NCBI GenBank assembly: GCA_946478775.1
Contig: CAMLDR010000214.1
Coordinates: forward strand, 1 to 6,550
From: an uncultured Flavobacteriales bacterium
GTDB lineage: Bacteria; Bacteroidota; Bacteroidia; Flavobacteriales; Crocinitomicaceae
Reading direction: 5' to 3'
DNA: 6,550 nucleotides
The first letter of the stretch is position 1. Every line of letters begins with the position of its first letter. Positions 1 to 6,087 of the stretch are shown piece by piece. The position numbers and the translations under genes were made by a program. The notes below the pieces were generated by a model that was not told the DNA's origin, did no database searches, and was given only the letters and a program-made list of their open reading frames with translations.

Positions 1-241
1 TTCCATAAAGCAACCATTAAAGGGTAGAACCTAAAGTAAATCTTTCAAAGATTGTTCATTGTATATTCTTCCTGCATAAATTTACATAAATGCCACATAA
101 AGAATTACGAATGAGTCCCATAGCAATCAGGATCAAAAAGTGTGAGTGTTAGAAATCCACCGGTGAGCTTTCATAGCACGCTGAAACCTTGCCTGAAAAC
201 GATCAAACTTCCCACAACTTTAATTTCCGAATAATTCTTTC
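1..241. other. Intergenic / upstream region with no supportable gene
   Basis: I find no credible coding region, RNA gene or terminator here. One GAATTAC heptamer followed by a degenerate copy lies at 102-115, the same word that forms arrays further right. On the minus strand AATCTTTG (46-53) is one mismatch from the Bacteroidota -7 box, and an ATG at 17-15 lies downstream of it. The five codons left in the window are too few to call a divergent gene. Confidence 0.5.
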
Positions 242-275
242 TTAACGTCAGTGTGGTTTCTATAGCTGAACTTTG
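242..275 (+). promoter_or_regulatory. Bacteroidota-type promoter of the secreted nuclease gene
   Basis: TTAAC at 242-246 is followed by a 21-base spacer and GAACTTTG at 268-275, one base off the TAnnTTTG -7 consensus of Bacteroidota primary sigma factors. The predicted transcription start falls near 280, giving a leader of about 20 bases before the ATG at 301. The same TTAAC-N21-nAACTTTGCAG arrangement occurs at 2441-2474, which strengthens both calls. The leader contains a single GAATTAC (282-288) and no Shine-Dalgarno sequence. Confidence 0.7.
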
Positions 276-300
276 CAGTACGAATTACTAAAACACTGAT

Positions 301-2286
301 ATGAAGCAAATTTACATCATTCTGATTGCCGCTTTAATCCCTTGGTTGGCAGCAGCACAAAGCACCAAAGTCTATACCTTGCAGGGATCCGGAAGTGCAA
401 GTCCGCTGGTATCACAAACCGTTACTACCGAAGGCGTGGTATATGCGGATTTTCAAACGTCCGGATTCCTCAACGGGTTCTTTATCCAGGATACACTCGG
501 AGATGGAAATCCCCTGACTTCCGATGGCGTTTTGATTTATAATCCGGGCGGAATCAATGTGAATATCGGAGATTATGTGACCGTAACCGGACAGGTAATG
601 GAATATTACGATTTGACTGAAATCGGGAACGTAACAAACGTAACAATCATCGGAACAGTTACTAATATGATAACTCCTGTACCGGTAAACCTTCCTGTAA
701 ATTCGTTGTCCGAATTGGAAGCGTTGGAAGGGATGTATGTTACTTTTCCTCAGAATTTAGTAGTAACAGACAACTACAACCTCGGAAAGTATGGGGAATT
801 GACACTTGGAACACAAAGACAAGTCATTCCTACCGACGAAATTGATCCCAACGACAATCCCGCTTCGGGAACTACCACCTCAGGTTCTTCCAATGTGGCT
901 GCTGTAAGCGCACTTGCGGATTTAAACAATAGAAGCCGCATCCTGATTGATGATGCAAAAACGACTTCGTGGCCGGATCCGGTTCCGTACATTGATCCGT
1001 TAAACCGCACGCTGAGAAATGGTTCCACAGCACAAAATGTAACCGGGGCCTTGTCTTACGGTTTCTCGAAATACCGCTTGATGCCCACTCAACCTTTGGT
1101 GTTCAATTATGCTCCACGCCCGTCTGTTCCTTCGGTGGGGGGAGATATCAAAGTGGCAAGCTTCAATATTCTAAACTTCTTTTCTACCATTGATGACGGA
1201 TTGAACGGTGCTCGTGGTGCCGATTCTCAGGCAGAATATGTGCGGCAGCGCGATAAACTGATTGCAGCACTTGATTCGTTAGATGCGGATATTTATGCCT
1301 TGATCGAAGTGGAGAACAATGCCGCTGCTCCGGATAGTATTTTGAATGCACTGAATGCTGCGGTGGGCTCAAATGCCTACGCCTTGGCTTCAGAGAGTCC
1401 CTTTACCGGAACTTACGCCATCAAAAACGTATTTATTTACAAAACGGCTTCCGTTACACCCATGGATACCATGATGACTTCTACCGATGTGTTATTTTAT
1501 CCGCCACCAATTGCACGACAGTTTGAGATCAATGCAACGGGAGGTCGTTTCAACCTGGTTGCAAATCATTACCGCTACAAGGGCTGCGACGGAGCTGTCG
1601 GGATGGACCTGGATCAACTGGACGGTCAAAGCTGTTACAATGCAACCCGGAGAGAACAATCCGTTAAAATGCTGGAATTCTTTGAAACCATTGAAACCCT
1701 GACAGGAAATGACAAACACTTGGTAGTAGGAGATTTCAATTCCTATTCGCAGGAAGATCCGATGGATGTTTTTGCAGGTGCAGGTTACAATAGCCTGATT
1801 GAAGATTCCTATTCCTACGCATACATGAGTGAGTTCGGATCGCTGGATCATGCTTTTGCTTCTCCTTCTTTAACTCCGATGGTGAGTGACGCCAAAGTTT
1901 GGAACATCAATGCAGATGAACCGCCGGCATTGGATTACAATTTGGAAAACATTGCAGATGATTTATACGAAGCAAACCCGTACCGTTCTTCTGATCACGA
2001 TCCTTTGGTAATCGGGCTGACGATTGAAGGCGGATCTGCCGGAATCACCGATTTAAAATCAGTCACAGCAATTTATCCGAATCCGTTTTCTGACTTGTTG
2101 ATCATTAAAACGTCAGAAACAGCAGATCTTCAATTAACGGATCTTTCGGGAAGAATTTTAAAAGTAATTCCTGCCGTGAATGGAGTATACGAATTAAACA
2201 CCTCAGATTTATCAGAAGGAGTGGTTTTGATTTCGACCATTCTAAATGGAAAAATCACTGCAACACATCGGGTGATCAAAAACTGA
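301..2286 (+). CDS. Secreted endonuclease/exonuclease/phosphatase-family nuclease with T9SS sorting domain
   Basis: This 661-aa protein probably hydrolyses phosphodiester bonds in extracellular DNA (or RNA), supplying phosphate and nucleotides. A signal peptide covers residues 1-19 (hydrophobic run, then AAA-Q). Residues 22-120 resemble the OB-fold domain that precedes extracellular nucleases (VYTLQGSG, GFFIQD, GDYVTVTG). The catalytic EEP domain spans about 281-573 with all expected motifs: FNILNFF at 288-294, the metal-binding Glu in LIEVEN (E336), NHYRYKG at 422-428, GDFN at 477-480 (D478, N480), SLDH at 514-517 and SSDHDP at 563-568 (D565, H566). Residues 590-661 form a type A T9SS C-terminal domain (YPNPF at 592-596, then DLSGRILK), so secretion through the outer membrane and surface attachment or release are expected. 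The start follows a good promoter by about 20 bases. The gene is monocistronic, ending at a strong terminator. The exact substrate cannot be read from the sequence. Confidence 0.93.
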   Translation: MKQIYIILIAALIPWLAAAQSTKVYTLQGSGSASPLVSQTVTTEGVVYADFQTSGFLNGFFIQDTLGDGNPLTSDGVLIYNPGGINVNIGDYVTVTGQVMEYYDLTEIGNVTNVTIIGTVTNMITPVPVNLPVNSLSELEALEGMYVTFPQNLVVTDNYNLGKYGELTLGTQRQVIPTDEIDPNDNPASGTTTSGSSNVAAVSALADLNNRSRILIDDAKTTSWPDPVPYIDPLNRTLRNGSTAQNVTGALSYGFSKYRLMPTQPLVFNYAPRPSVPSVGGDIKVASFNILNFFSTIDDGLNGARGADSQAEYVRQRDKLIAALDSLDADIYALIEVENNAAAPDSILNALNAAVGSNAYALASESPFTGTYAIKNVFIYKTASVTPMDTMMTSTDVLFYPPPIARQFEINATGGRFNLVANHYRYKGCDGAVGMDLDQLDGQSCYNATRREQSVKMLEFFETIETLTGNDKHLVVGDFNSYSQEDPMDVFAGAGYNSLIEDSYSYAYMSEFGSLDHAFASPSLTPMVSDAKVWNINADEPPALDYNLENIADDLYEANPYRSSDHDPLVIGLTIEGGSAGITDLKSVTAIYPNPFSDLLIIKTSETADLQLTDLSGRILKVIPAVNGVYELNTSDLSEGVVLISTILNGKITATHRVIKN

Positions 2287-2312
2287 TTCTTTTTTCCTGC
2301 TATCTGCTGCTT

Positions 2313-2358
2313 ATAGGGCTGAAACAAGATTGAACTGTTTCAGCCCTATTTTATTTTT
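2313..2358 (+). terminator. Strong rho-independent terminator after the nuclease gene
   Basis: Perfect 14-bp inverted repeat: ATAGGGCTGAAACA (2313-2326) pairs with TGTTTCAGCCCTAT (2336-2349) around a 9-base loop. It is followed by TTTATTTTT on the plus strand. The stem starts 27 bases after the stop codon. The minus-strand reading has no U-tract after the stem, so it should act in the plus direction only. Confidence 0.9.
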
Positions 2359-2440
2359 CCGGATGTAAAAGTGAAATGTGAGATTTTAATCTGCTGGCAA
2401 AGATTTTTGTCCGCTTATTTAACGAACGCTTCACTCTCCT

Positions 2441-2474
2441 TTAACTCCCTTCCGAAACCCATGGCCTAACTTTG
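2441..2474 (+). promoter_or_regulatory. Bacteroidota-type promoter upstream of a 32-codon ORF
   Basis: TTAAC (2441-2445), a 21-base spacer and TAACTTTG (2467-2474, full match to TAnnTTTG) followed by CAGAA. Element sequence, spacer length and the CAG after the -7 box match the nuclease promoter at 242-275. The box-to-ATG distance (24 bases) is also almost the same as there (25 bases). It drives either the small ORF at 2499 or a non-coding transcript. Confidence 0.7.
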
Positions 2475-2498
2475 CAGAAACAAATACAAAGTGAAATC

Positions 2499-2597
2499 AT
2501 GAAAACGTACAAATTAAGAATAATGACTTTTGTAGACCGCACTTTTTGGCTTTGGCTGACTGTAGGTTCACTCCTTATTTACTTCCGGTTTCGATAA
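2499..2597 (+). CDS. Putative 32-aa single-span membrane small protein
   Basis: This short ORF encodes 32 residues and matches no family I recognise. It starts MKTYKLR, has a basic/polar N-terminal third, then a hydrophobic, aromatic-rich segment at about residues 17-29 (FWLWLTVGSLLIY) and ends in the basic FRFR. That fits a small inner-membrane protein with one membrane segment. The main support is context: a consensus promoter ends 24 bases upstream, the same geometry as the nuclease gene, and the leader is A-rich as is usual for Bacteroidota. Against it, the ORF is short enough to arise by chance and there is no clear terminator downstream, so the transcript could instead be a non-coding RNA. 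Conservation of the ORF in relatives would decide. Confidence 0.45.
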   Translation: MKTYKLRIMTFVDRTFWLWLTVGSLLIYFRFR

Positions 2598-2913
2598 GAT
2601 AAAAAGGTAATTCCGCAATATTACGTCTGCTTATCAAAAACGTGCAAAATTCCAATGATTCCAATGATAGATTTCGCTGAATTTTAGGTGCTAAGCCAAT
2701 CAAGCGTACGTACTAGGTAGGTAGAGCCTAGGTAAAGCGTATATAAAGCATTGTTTGTGAATAATATAACAAAAAGCAGTTCGTGTTTCACGCAATTTTC
2801 AATTGAATTTTTTGGAAAATAGATTCATTTACCTACCGCGGTTTTCAAAAATGATCCCCATCCCCACACAATCCGACCCTTTCTCACAAACGAGAAGTAC
2901 AACAGAAAATCCC
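2598..2913. other. Gene-free intergenic region with short repeats
   Basis: No supportable ORF. It holds a lone GTAATTC (2607-2613), a 9-bp tandem duplication ATTCCAATG x2 (2649-2666), and a patch at 2706-2736 with the palindromes GTACGTAC and CCTAGG and two TAGGTA-type words. TTTACCTACC at 2828-2837 is complementary to GGTAGGTAGA (2716-2725, one G-U pair) and, in part, to TAGGTAAA (2729-2736). A 4-bp hairpin CGTG-TTT-CACG lies at 2782-2792. It may hold an untranslated RNA, but nothing matches an RNA family I know. Confidence 0.5.
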
Positions 2914-2948
2914 ATAATTTGTAATTGAGAATTCGTAATTGGGAATTA
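2914..2948. repeat. Degenerate AATT-core heptamer array overlapping a stop codon
   Basis: Five consecutive 7-base units in exact register: ATAATTT, GTAATTG, AGAATTC, GTAATTG, GGAATTA. All share AATT at unit positions 3-6. They look like decayed or diverged copies of GTAATTC, the reverse complement of the GAATTAC heptamer that is perfect at 6024-6058. The last unit contains the TAA stop codon (2946-2948) of the minus-strand beta-barrel gene. Confidence 0.65.
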
Positions 2949-4397
2949 TTTAATTAGTTTCCCCAGCGTCAATTCAAACATCACTTTATAGGAATAAGCA
3001 TCCGTTCTCGTTCCATGCGCCGGATCGCCCGTTAAACCATTCCGTGATTCATTCGGAGTAGTGAAATCAACCCCGTAATCCGTTGTTTTGGGCAGCGAAA
3101 ACCCGAATTCAAAAGCGATAGCAAAGCGCTTTCCGTTTTTTAGCACATAATTTCCACCAACAGAAGTAACCATGCGGTCGTATTGGGAAGCCTGTATCGT
3201 CTGCCGGGAGAATTCATACACCCGGTATTGGTTGTAATTGAAATCCGTATGTCCTCCAAACTGCAGGCTCAATTGCTCCGAAAGCTTGAAATCCAGCCCG
3301 ATCCCGATATTCGTTACCGGCTTGTATGCTTCGCCGTAAGATAAAAAAGCCTGGTCGCCAAAAATCGCAGTGATCAGGGAGTCATTAATAATTGCCGGGT
3401 AATGTTCCGTTCCTGCTTTTGCATCGTGGATGAGGTAATACTTTTGTGCCAGGAAAGTCTCTGCATTCACATGGATCCAGCATTTCGGCCAAAGTTGTGC
3501 GCTGAATCCCAAACTGAGAGAAGCCGGCAGCTTGTGCTGTACCTTACTTTTTCGGGCACGCGAGATGACGGCAAAATCGAATGGCAAAACATCATTCAGG
3601 TTTAAAGTAGAAATTTCCCGGTAAAAATTCCCTTTCCCGATCACGCTGATGGAGGGAAGCGTAACCGTCATCCCTAATCGGAACCTGGGATAATGCACCA
3701 ATACCGACGGCTTGAAGATGGCCTTCACATTCCAGTAATTAAAAGACATCGTAGAGGCAAAGCGCGTAATTTGCGACGACGAAGTATCCGGAGGAAGGAC
3801 CGTGATCGAATAATTGTTGTAGTACTTGGTGGTTTTGTAAGCACCCATGTGTGAAAGTCCGAATGACAAATGCGGGTTCGCTTCGTAAGAAACACTCAAT
3901 CCGGCCCAGTATTCGCCGGTGTGTATTTCGTAAGCATAGGAAGAAACAAACGTTTCATTTCCGGGTAGATCATTCACGTCGTATTGCCCCGAATTGTACA
4001 GGTCGAGTTTGTTATTGTAGACGTTTCGGGAAATTACGTTGTAGCCGACACGCCATTTGGGATGTTTCCGGAAAACGAAAATTCCCGCCATCATATTGGG
4101 AATTGCGGCATAATCCGTGCTCTCCAGATGCTGTTCCGGACCTAGTGCGTTTTTTTGACTGAATGTGCGGTATTGATAGGCATTGATGGAGAAAGAAAGA
4201 CTGGGAGTTTGGACAAGCGACATGGCCGCCGCATTGTAAAAAACCATGGAATGATCGTCCTGTCCGCTCACTACAGCCCCGCCCAAAGCTGTTGCCTTTA
4301 TTCCAAACTGGTCTGTCCAGTAATGAAAGTCCTGGGCTGGGGAACAGAAGCTTATGCAGCTCATAAACAGAAGAAGGAAGATCTTATTCCGGTACAT
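2946..4397 (-). CDS. FadL/OmpP1-like outer-membrane beta-barrel protein (downstream paralog)
   Basis: This 483-aa protein is predicted to be exported and inserted in the outer membrane. A signal peptide covers about residues 1-21, with cleavage likely at SPA-QD. The mature N-terminus has FGIKATALGGAVV (31-43) and SMVFYNAAAMS (50-60). These resemble the glycine-rich ALGG and yyNPAal signatures of the OMPP1/FadL/TodX family of transporters for hydrophobic compounds, although the usual Pro is Ala here. The rest alternates short aromatic, amphipathic strands typical of barrels, with conserved blocks GGHTDFNYNQ (381-390) and LPKTTDY (435-441). It is a tandem paralog of the gene at 4506-5972, 108 bp away and in the same direction; residues 1-268 align without a gap. 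The C-terminus (TLGKLIK) lacks the terminal Phe/Tyr common in barrels. The substrate is unknown, and a T9SS accessory role of PorV type cannot be excluded. Confidence 0.8.
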   Translation of the reverse strand: MYRNKIFLLLFMSCISFCSPAQDFHYWTDQFGIKATALGGAVVSGQDDHSMVFYNAAAMSLVQTPSLSFSINAYQYRTFSQKNALGPEQHLESTDYAAIPNMMAGIFVFRKHPKWRVGYNVISRNVYNNKLDLYNSGQYDVNDLPGNETFVSSYAYEIHTGEYWAGLSVSYEANPHLSFGLSHMGAYKTTKYYNNYSITVLPPDTSSSQITRFASTMSFNYWNVKAIFKPSVLVHYPRFRLGMTVTLPSISVIGKGNFYREISTLNLNDVLPFDFAVISRARKSKVQHKLPASLSLGFSAQLWPKCWIHVNAETFLAQKYYLIHDAKAGTEHYPAIINDSLITAIFGDQAFLSYGEAYKPVTNIGIGLDFKLSEQLSLQFGGHTDFNYNQYRVYEFSRQTIQASQYDRMVTSVGGNYVLKNGKRFAIAFEFGFSLPKTTDYGVDFTTPNESRNGLTGDPAHGTRTDAYSYKVMFELTLGKLIK

Positions 4398-4401
4398 GCT
4401 C

Positions 4402-4409
4402 CGAATTTA
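4402..4409 (-). promoter_or_regulatory. Candidate -7 box of the downstream beta-barrel gene
   Basis: Minus-strand TAAATTCG lies four bases before the ATG at 4397 and is one base off TAnnTTTG. The paralog has TACTTTCG at the same four-base distance. A transcription start 5-7 bases past the box would fall on or next to the ATG, meaning a leaderless or nearly leaderless mRNA. The -33 region (about 4431-4440, TTTTCAATTC) is weak. Confidence 0.4.
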
Positions 4410-4442
4410 CAAATTGAAATTGAAAATGAAGAATTGAAAAGT

Positions 4443-4460
4443 AAAAAGGTGGATCACCAC
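4443..4460 (-). terminator. Weak candidate terminator between the two beta-barrel genes
   Basis: On the minus strand GTGG-TGAT-CCAC (4460-4449) is followed by CTTTTT. The stem is only 4 bp, so this is at best a weak terminator after the gene at 4506-5972. Its place just before the candidate promoter of the next gene fits separate transcription of the two paralogs but does not prove it. Confidence 0.25.
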
Positions 4461-4494
4461 TTCTCTTAATCTCTATAAACCTGGAAACTAAAAA

Positions 4495-4508
4495 GTAATT
4501 CGTAATTA
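4495..4508. repeat. Two-unit AATT-core heptamer repeat overlapping a stop codon
   Basis: GTAATTC (4495-4501) and GTAATTA (4502-4508) are adjacent 7-base units. The first is the exact reverse complement of GAATTAC. The TAA stop codon of the minus-strand gene (4506-4508) lies in the second unit, the same arrangement as at 2942-2948 for the paralog. Confidence 0.55.
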
Positions 4509-5972
4509 TTTCAGCTCCTCTATCAGTTTCCCCAAAGTCAATTCAATCATCAATCGGAAGGAGAAGGCCTGGGTTTTCACTCCCACTCCGCTGTCGCCCA
4601 TCAATGCGTTTCTGCTCGCATTAGGCGTGGTGAAGTCGATCACATAATCCGTTGTTTTTGGCAGTGAAAAACCCAATTCCATCACCATGGAAGCACGCTT
4701 TCCACCTTTTAAATCGAGATTTCCACCCAAAGCAAAGACCAGTCGGTTGTATTGAGAAGATTGAATGGTTTGTCGTGTGAACAGGTAAGACGGGTTTTGG
4801 TTGTAGTTGAAATCCGTGTGTCCGCCAAATTGAACAGCGGCTCTTTTCGTGACCTGAATATCAAATCCGATTCCCAAATTCGTTACCGCCCTCGCACTTT
4901 CGCCGTAAGCAAGGAATTTTTGTCCGCCAAATAATACTTCAATCGTTGAATCGCTAATGAATTCCGGATAGCGTTCTGCGGTGGTCGGATCGTTGTGGAT
5001 CAGGTAATACTTCTGCTTCAGGAATGTTTCCGCCGTGATATTCAGCCAAACCTTTTTACTTAGCTGGACGGCAAACCCTAAACTGAATGAAGCCGGATTC
5101 CGCACTTTGACCTTGCTCCGGGTTGATTTGGAAGCAATGGAAATATCGTAAGGAAGCGGCCCTTCCTCTTTCAGGTTGAGGGTAAAATATTCCCGGAAAA
5201 AAGTCCCGCGTCCAACAATATTGAAAGTGGGCAGGGTTGCTGCAAAACCGACCCTGAATTTGGGATAGTGCAGCAGCAGCGAAGGTTTGAACATGGCTTT
5301 TACATCCCAATAATTAAACGATACGCTTGAAGAAAAACGCGTGTCCTGGGAAGAGGAGGTATCCTGCGGAAGTACCGTGACGGAGTAATCGTTGTAATAC
5401 CTGACGCCTTTAAACCCTCCCATGTGAGTTAAGCCTGCGGATAAGTGTTTATTGATATCGTAAGAAATCCCAAAACCTACCCAATATTCGATGTTCCGGA
5501 TTTCCTGAACATACTTGGAAAGGAACTTCTCATCACCTGCAGCACTGATTGCGTCGTATTTTCCTGAATGAAAGGAATTCAGTTTACTGTTATGTACATT
5601 TTTGGACAAGAGCATATATCCCACGCGCCATTTCGGGAACCTTTTCGGAGACATGATTCCTGCGATCATATTCGGGACAACAGAAAACTCGGTACTGTGA
5701 AGGTCCAGTGAAGGCCCCAGCGCATTCTTCTGCTTGAATTTCCGGATCTGGTAGGCATTCATCGAGAAGGAAAGCGCCCTTTTTTCAACCAAAGTCATGG
5801 CGGCCGCATTGTAATAAACCATCGAATAATCGTTCAGTCCACCAACAGCTGCTCCTCCCAAAGCCGTTGCTTTGATCCCGAATTGGTCATTCCAGTAATG
5901 ATTATCCTGTCCGAATGAAATAAATGACAGGATGCTAAATCCTAGAAATAATAAGCAGTATTTCATTTTCAT
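4506..5972 (-). CDS. FadL/OmpP1-like outer-membrane beta-barrel protein (upstream paralog)
   Basis: This 488-aa protein is the closest visible relative of the one at 2946-4397: 53 of 80 residues are identical at positions 21-100 by hand count. A signal peptide covers residues 1-21 with cleavage near SFG-QD. Shared blocks are FGIKATALGG (31-40), SMVYYNAAAM (50-59), QKNALG (81-86), LPxDTSSSQ (201-209), GGHTDFNYNQ (383-392) and LPKTTDY (437-443). The ALGG and YYNAAAM words recall the OMPP1/FadL/TodX family, so an outer-membrane channel for a hydrophobic or small ligand is the best guess. Conserved loops such as DTSSSQ may face the outside. The start at 5972 fits the promoter spacing; a second in-frame Met two codons on (5966) is an alternative. 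Tandem duplication followed by divergence is the simplest origin. Confidence 0.82.
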   Translation of the reverse strand: MKMKYCLLFLGFSILSFISFGQDNHYWNDQFGIKATALGGAAVGGLNDYSMVYYNAAAMTLVEKRALSFSMNAYQIRKFKQKNALGPSLDLHSTEFSVVPNMIAGIMSPKRFPKWRVGYMLLSKNVHNSKLNSFHSGKYDAISAAGDEKFLSKYVQEIRNIEYWVGFGISYDINKHLSAGLTHMGGFKGVRYYNDYSVTVLPQDTSSSQDTRFSSSVSFNYWDVKAMFKPSLLLHYPKFRVGFAATLPTFNIVGRGTFFREYFTLNLKEEGPLPYDISIASKSTRSKVKVRNPASFSLGFAVQLSKKVWLNITAETFLKQKYYLIHNDPTTAERYPEFISDSTIEVLFGGQKFLAYGESARAVTNLGIGFDIQVTKRAAVQFGGHTDFNYNQNPSYLFTRQTIQSSQYNRLVFALGGNLDLKGGKRASMVMELGFSLPKTTDYVIDFTTPNASRNALMGDSGVGVKTQAFSFRLMIELTLGKLIEELK

Positions 5973-5976
5973 GCCT

Positions 5977-6011
5977 CGAAAGTACGAAGAGTGTTCCGAT
6001 CTAAAGTCTAA
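5977..6011 (-). promoter_or_regulatory. Candidate promoter of the upstream beta-barrel gene
   Basis: Minus-strand TACTTTCG (5984-5977), one base off TAnnTTTG, lies four bases before the ATG. TTAGAC (6011-6006) lies 21 bases upstream of it, the spacer length seen after TTAAC in the two plus-strand promoters. The implied leader is almost zero. The heptamer array at 6024-6065 begins only 12 bases beyond the -33 element, so repeat-length changes could affect upstream DNA geometry. Confidence 0.5.
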
Positions 6012-6023
6012 AAAATGTGAATT

Positions 6024-6065
6024 GAATTACGAATTACGAATTACGAATTACGAATTACGAATTAG
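6024..6065. repeat. GAATTAC heptamer tandem array (5 perfect units plus GAATTAG)
   Basis: Five perfect GAATTAC units (6024-6058) are followed by one GAATTAG (6059-6065). After one unrelated 7-base stretch (6066-6072), TAATTAC (6073-6079) is again in register, so the array probably once reached nearly to the stop codon of the four-helix-bundle gene at 6088. The last full unit, GAATTAG, is the unit of the array on the other side of that gene. The array lies between the two minus-strand genes, downstream of one and upstream of the promoter of the other. Confidence 0.95.
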
Positions 6066-6087
6066 AAAGCCTTAATTACTGTCTAAG

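Noticed and set aside
1..79. Possible divergent minus-strand promoter (AATCTTTG, 46-53) and gene starting at the ATG at 17-15
   Set aside because: Only five codons remain in the window and the -33 region is weak, so no gene can be supported.
1492..1851. 119-codon open frame on the minus strand inside the nuclease gene
   Set aside because: It lies entirely within a coding region with full catalytic motifs and has no recognisable protein character. It is a frame shadow.
2649..2666. ATTCCAATG x2 tandem repeat as an operator
   Set aside because: Only two copies, with no nearby promoter to act on; it may be a chance duplication.
2782..2792. Hairpin CGTG-TTT-CACG as a terminator
   Set aside because: The stem is only 4 bp and no proper U-tract follows on either strand.
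2881..2897. TTCTC...GAGAA hairpin as terminator of the downstream barrel gene
   Set aside because: The stem is 5 bp, there is no U-tract, and it lies about 50 bases past the stop codon.
3851..4469. Two overlapping plus-strand open frames opposite the downstream barrel gene (3851-4162, 4155-4469)
   Set aside because: They are antisense to a well-supported gene, have unlikely Arg/Cys/His-rich compositions and lack a promoter.
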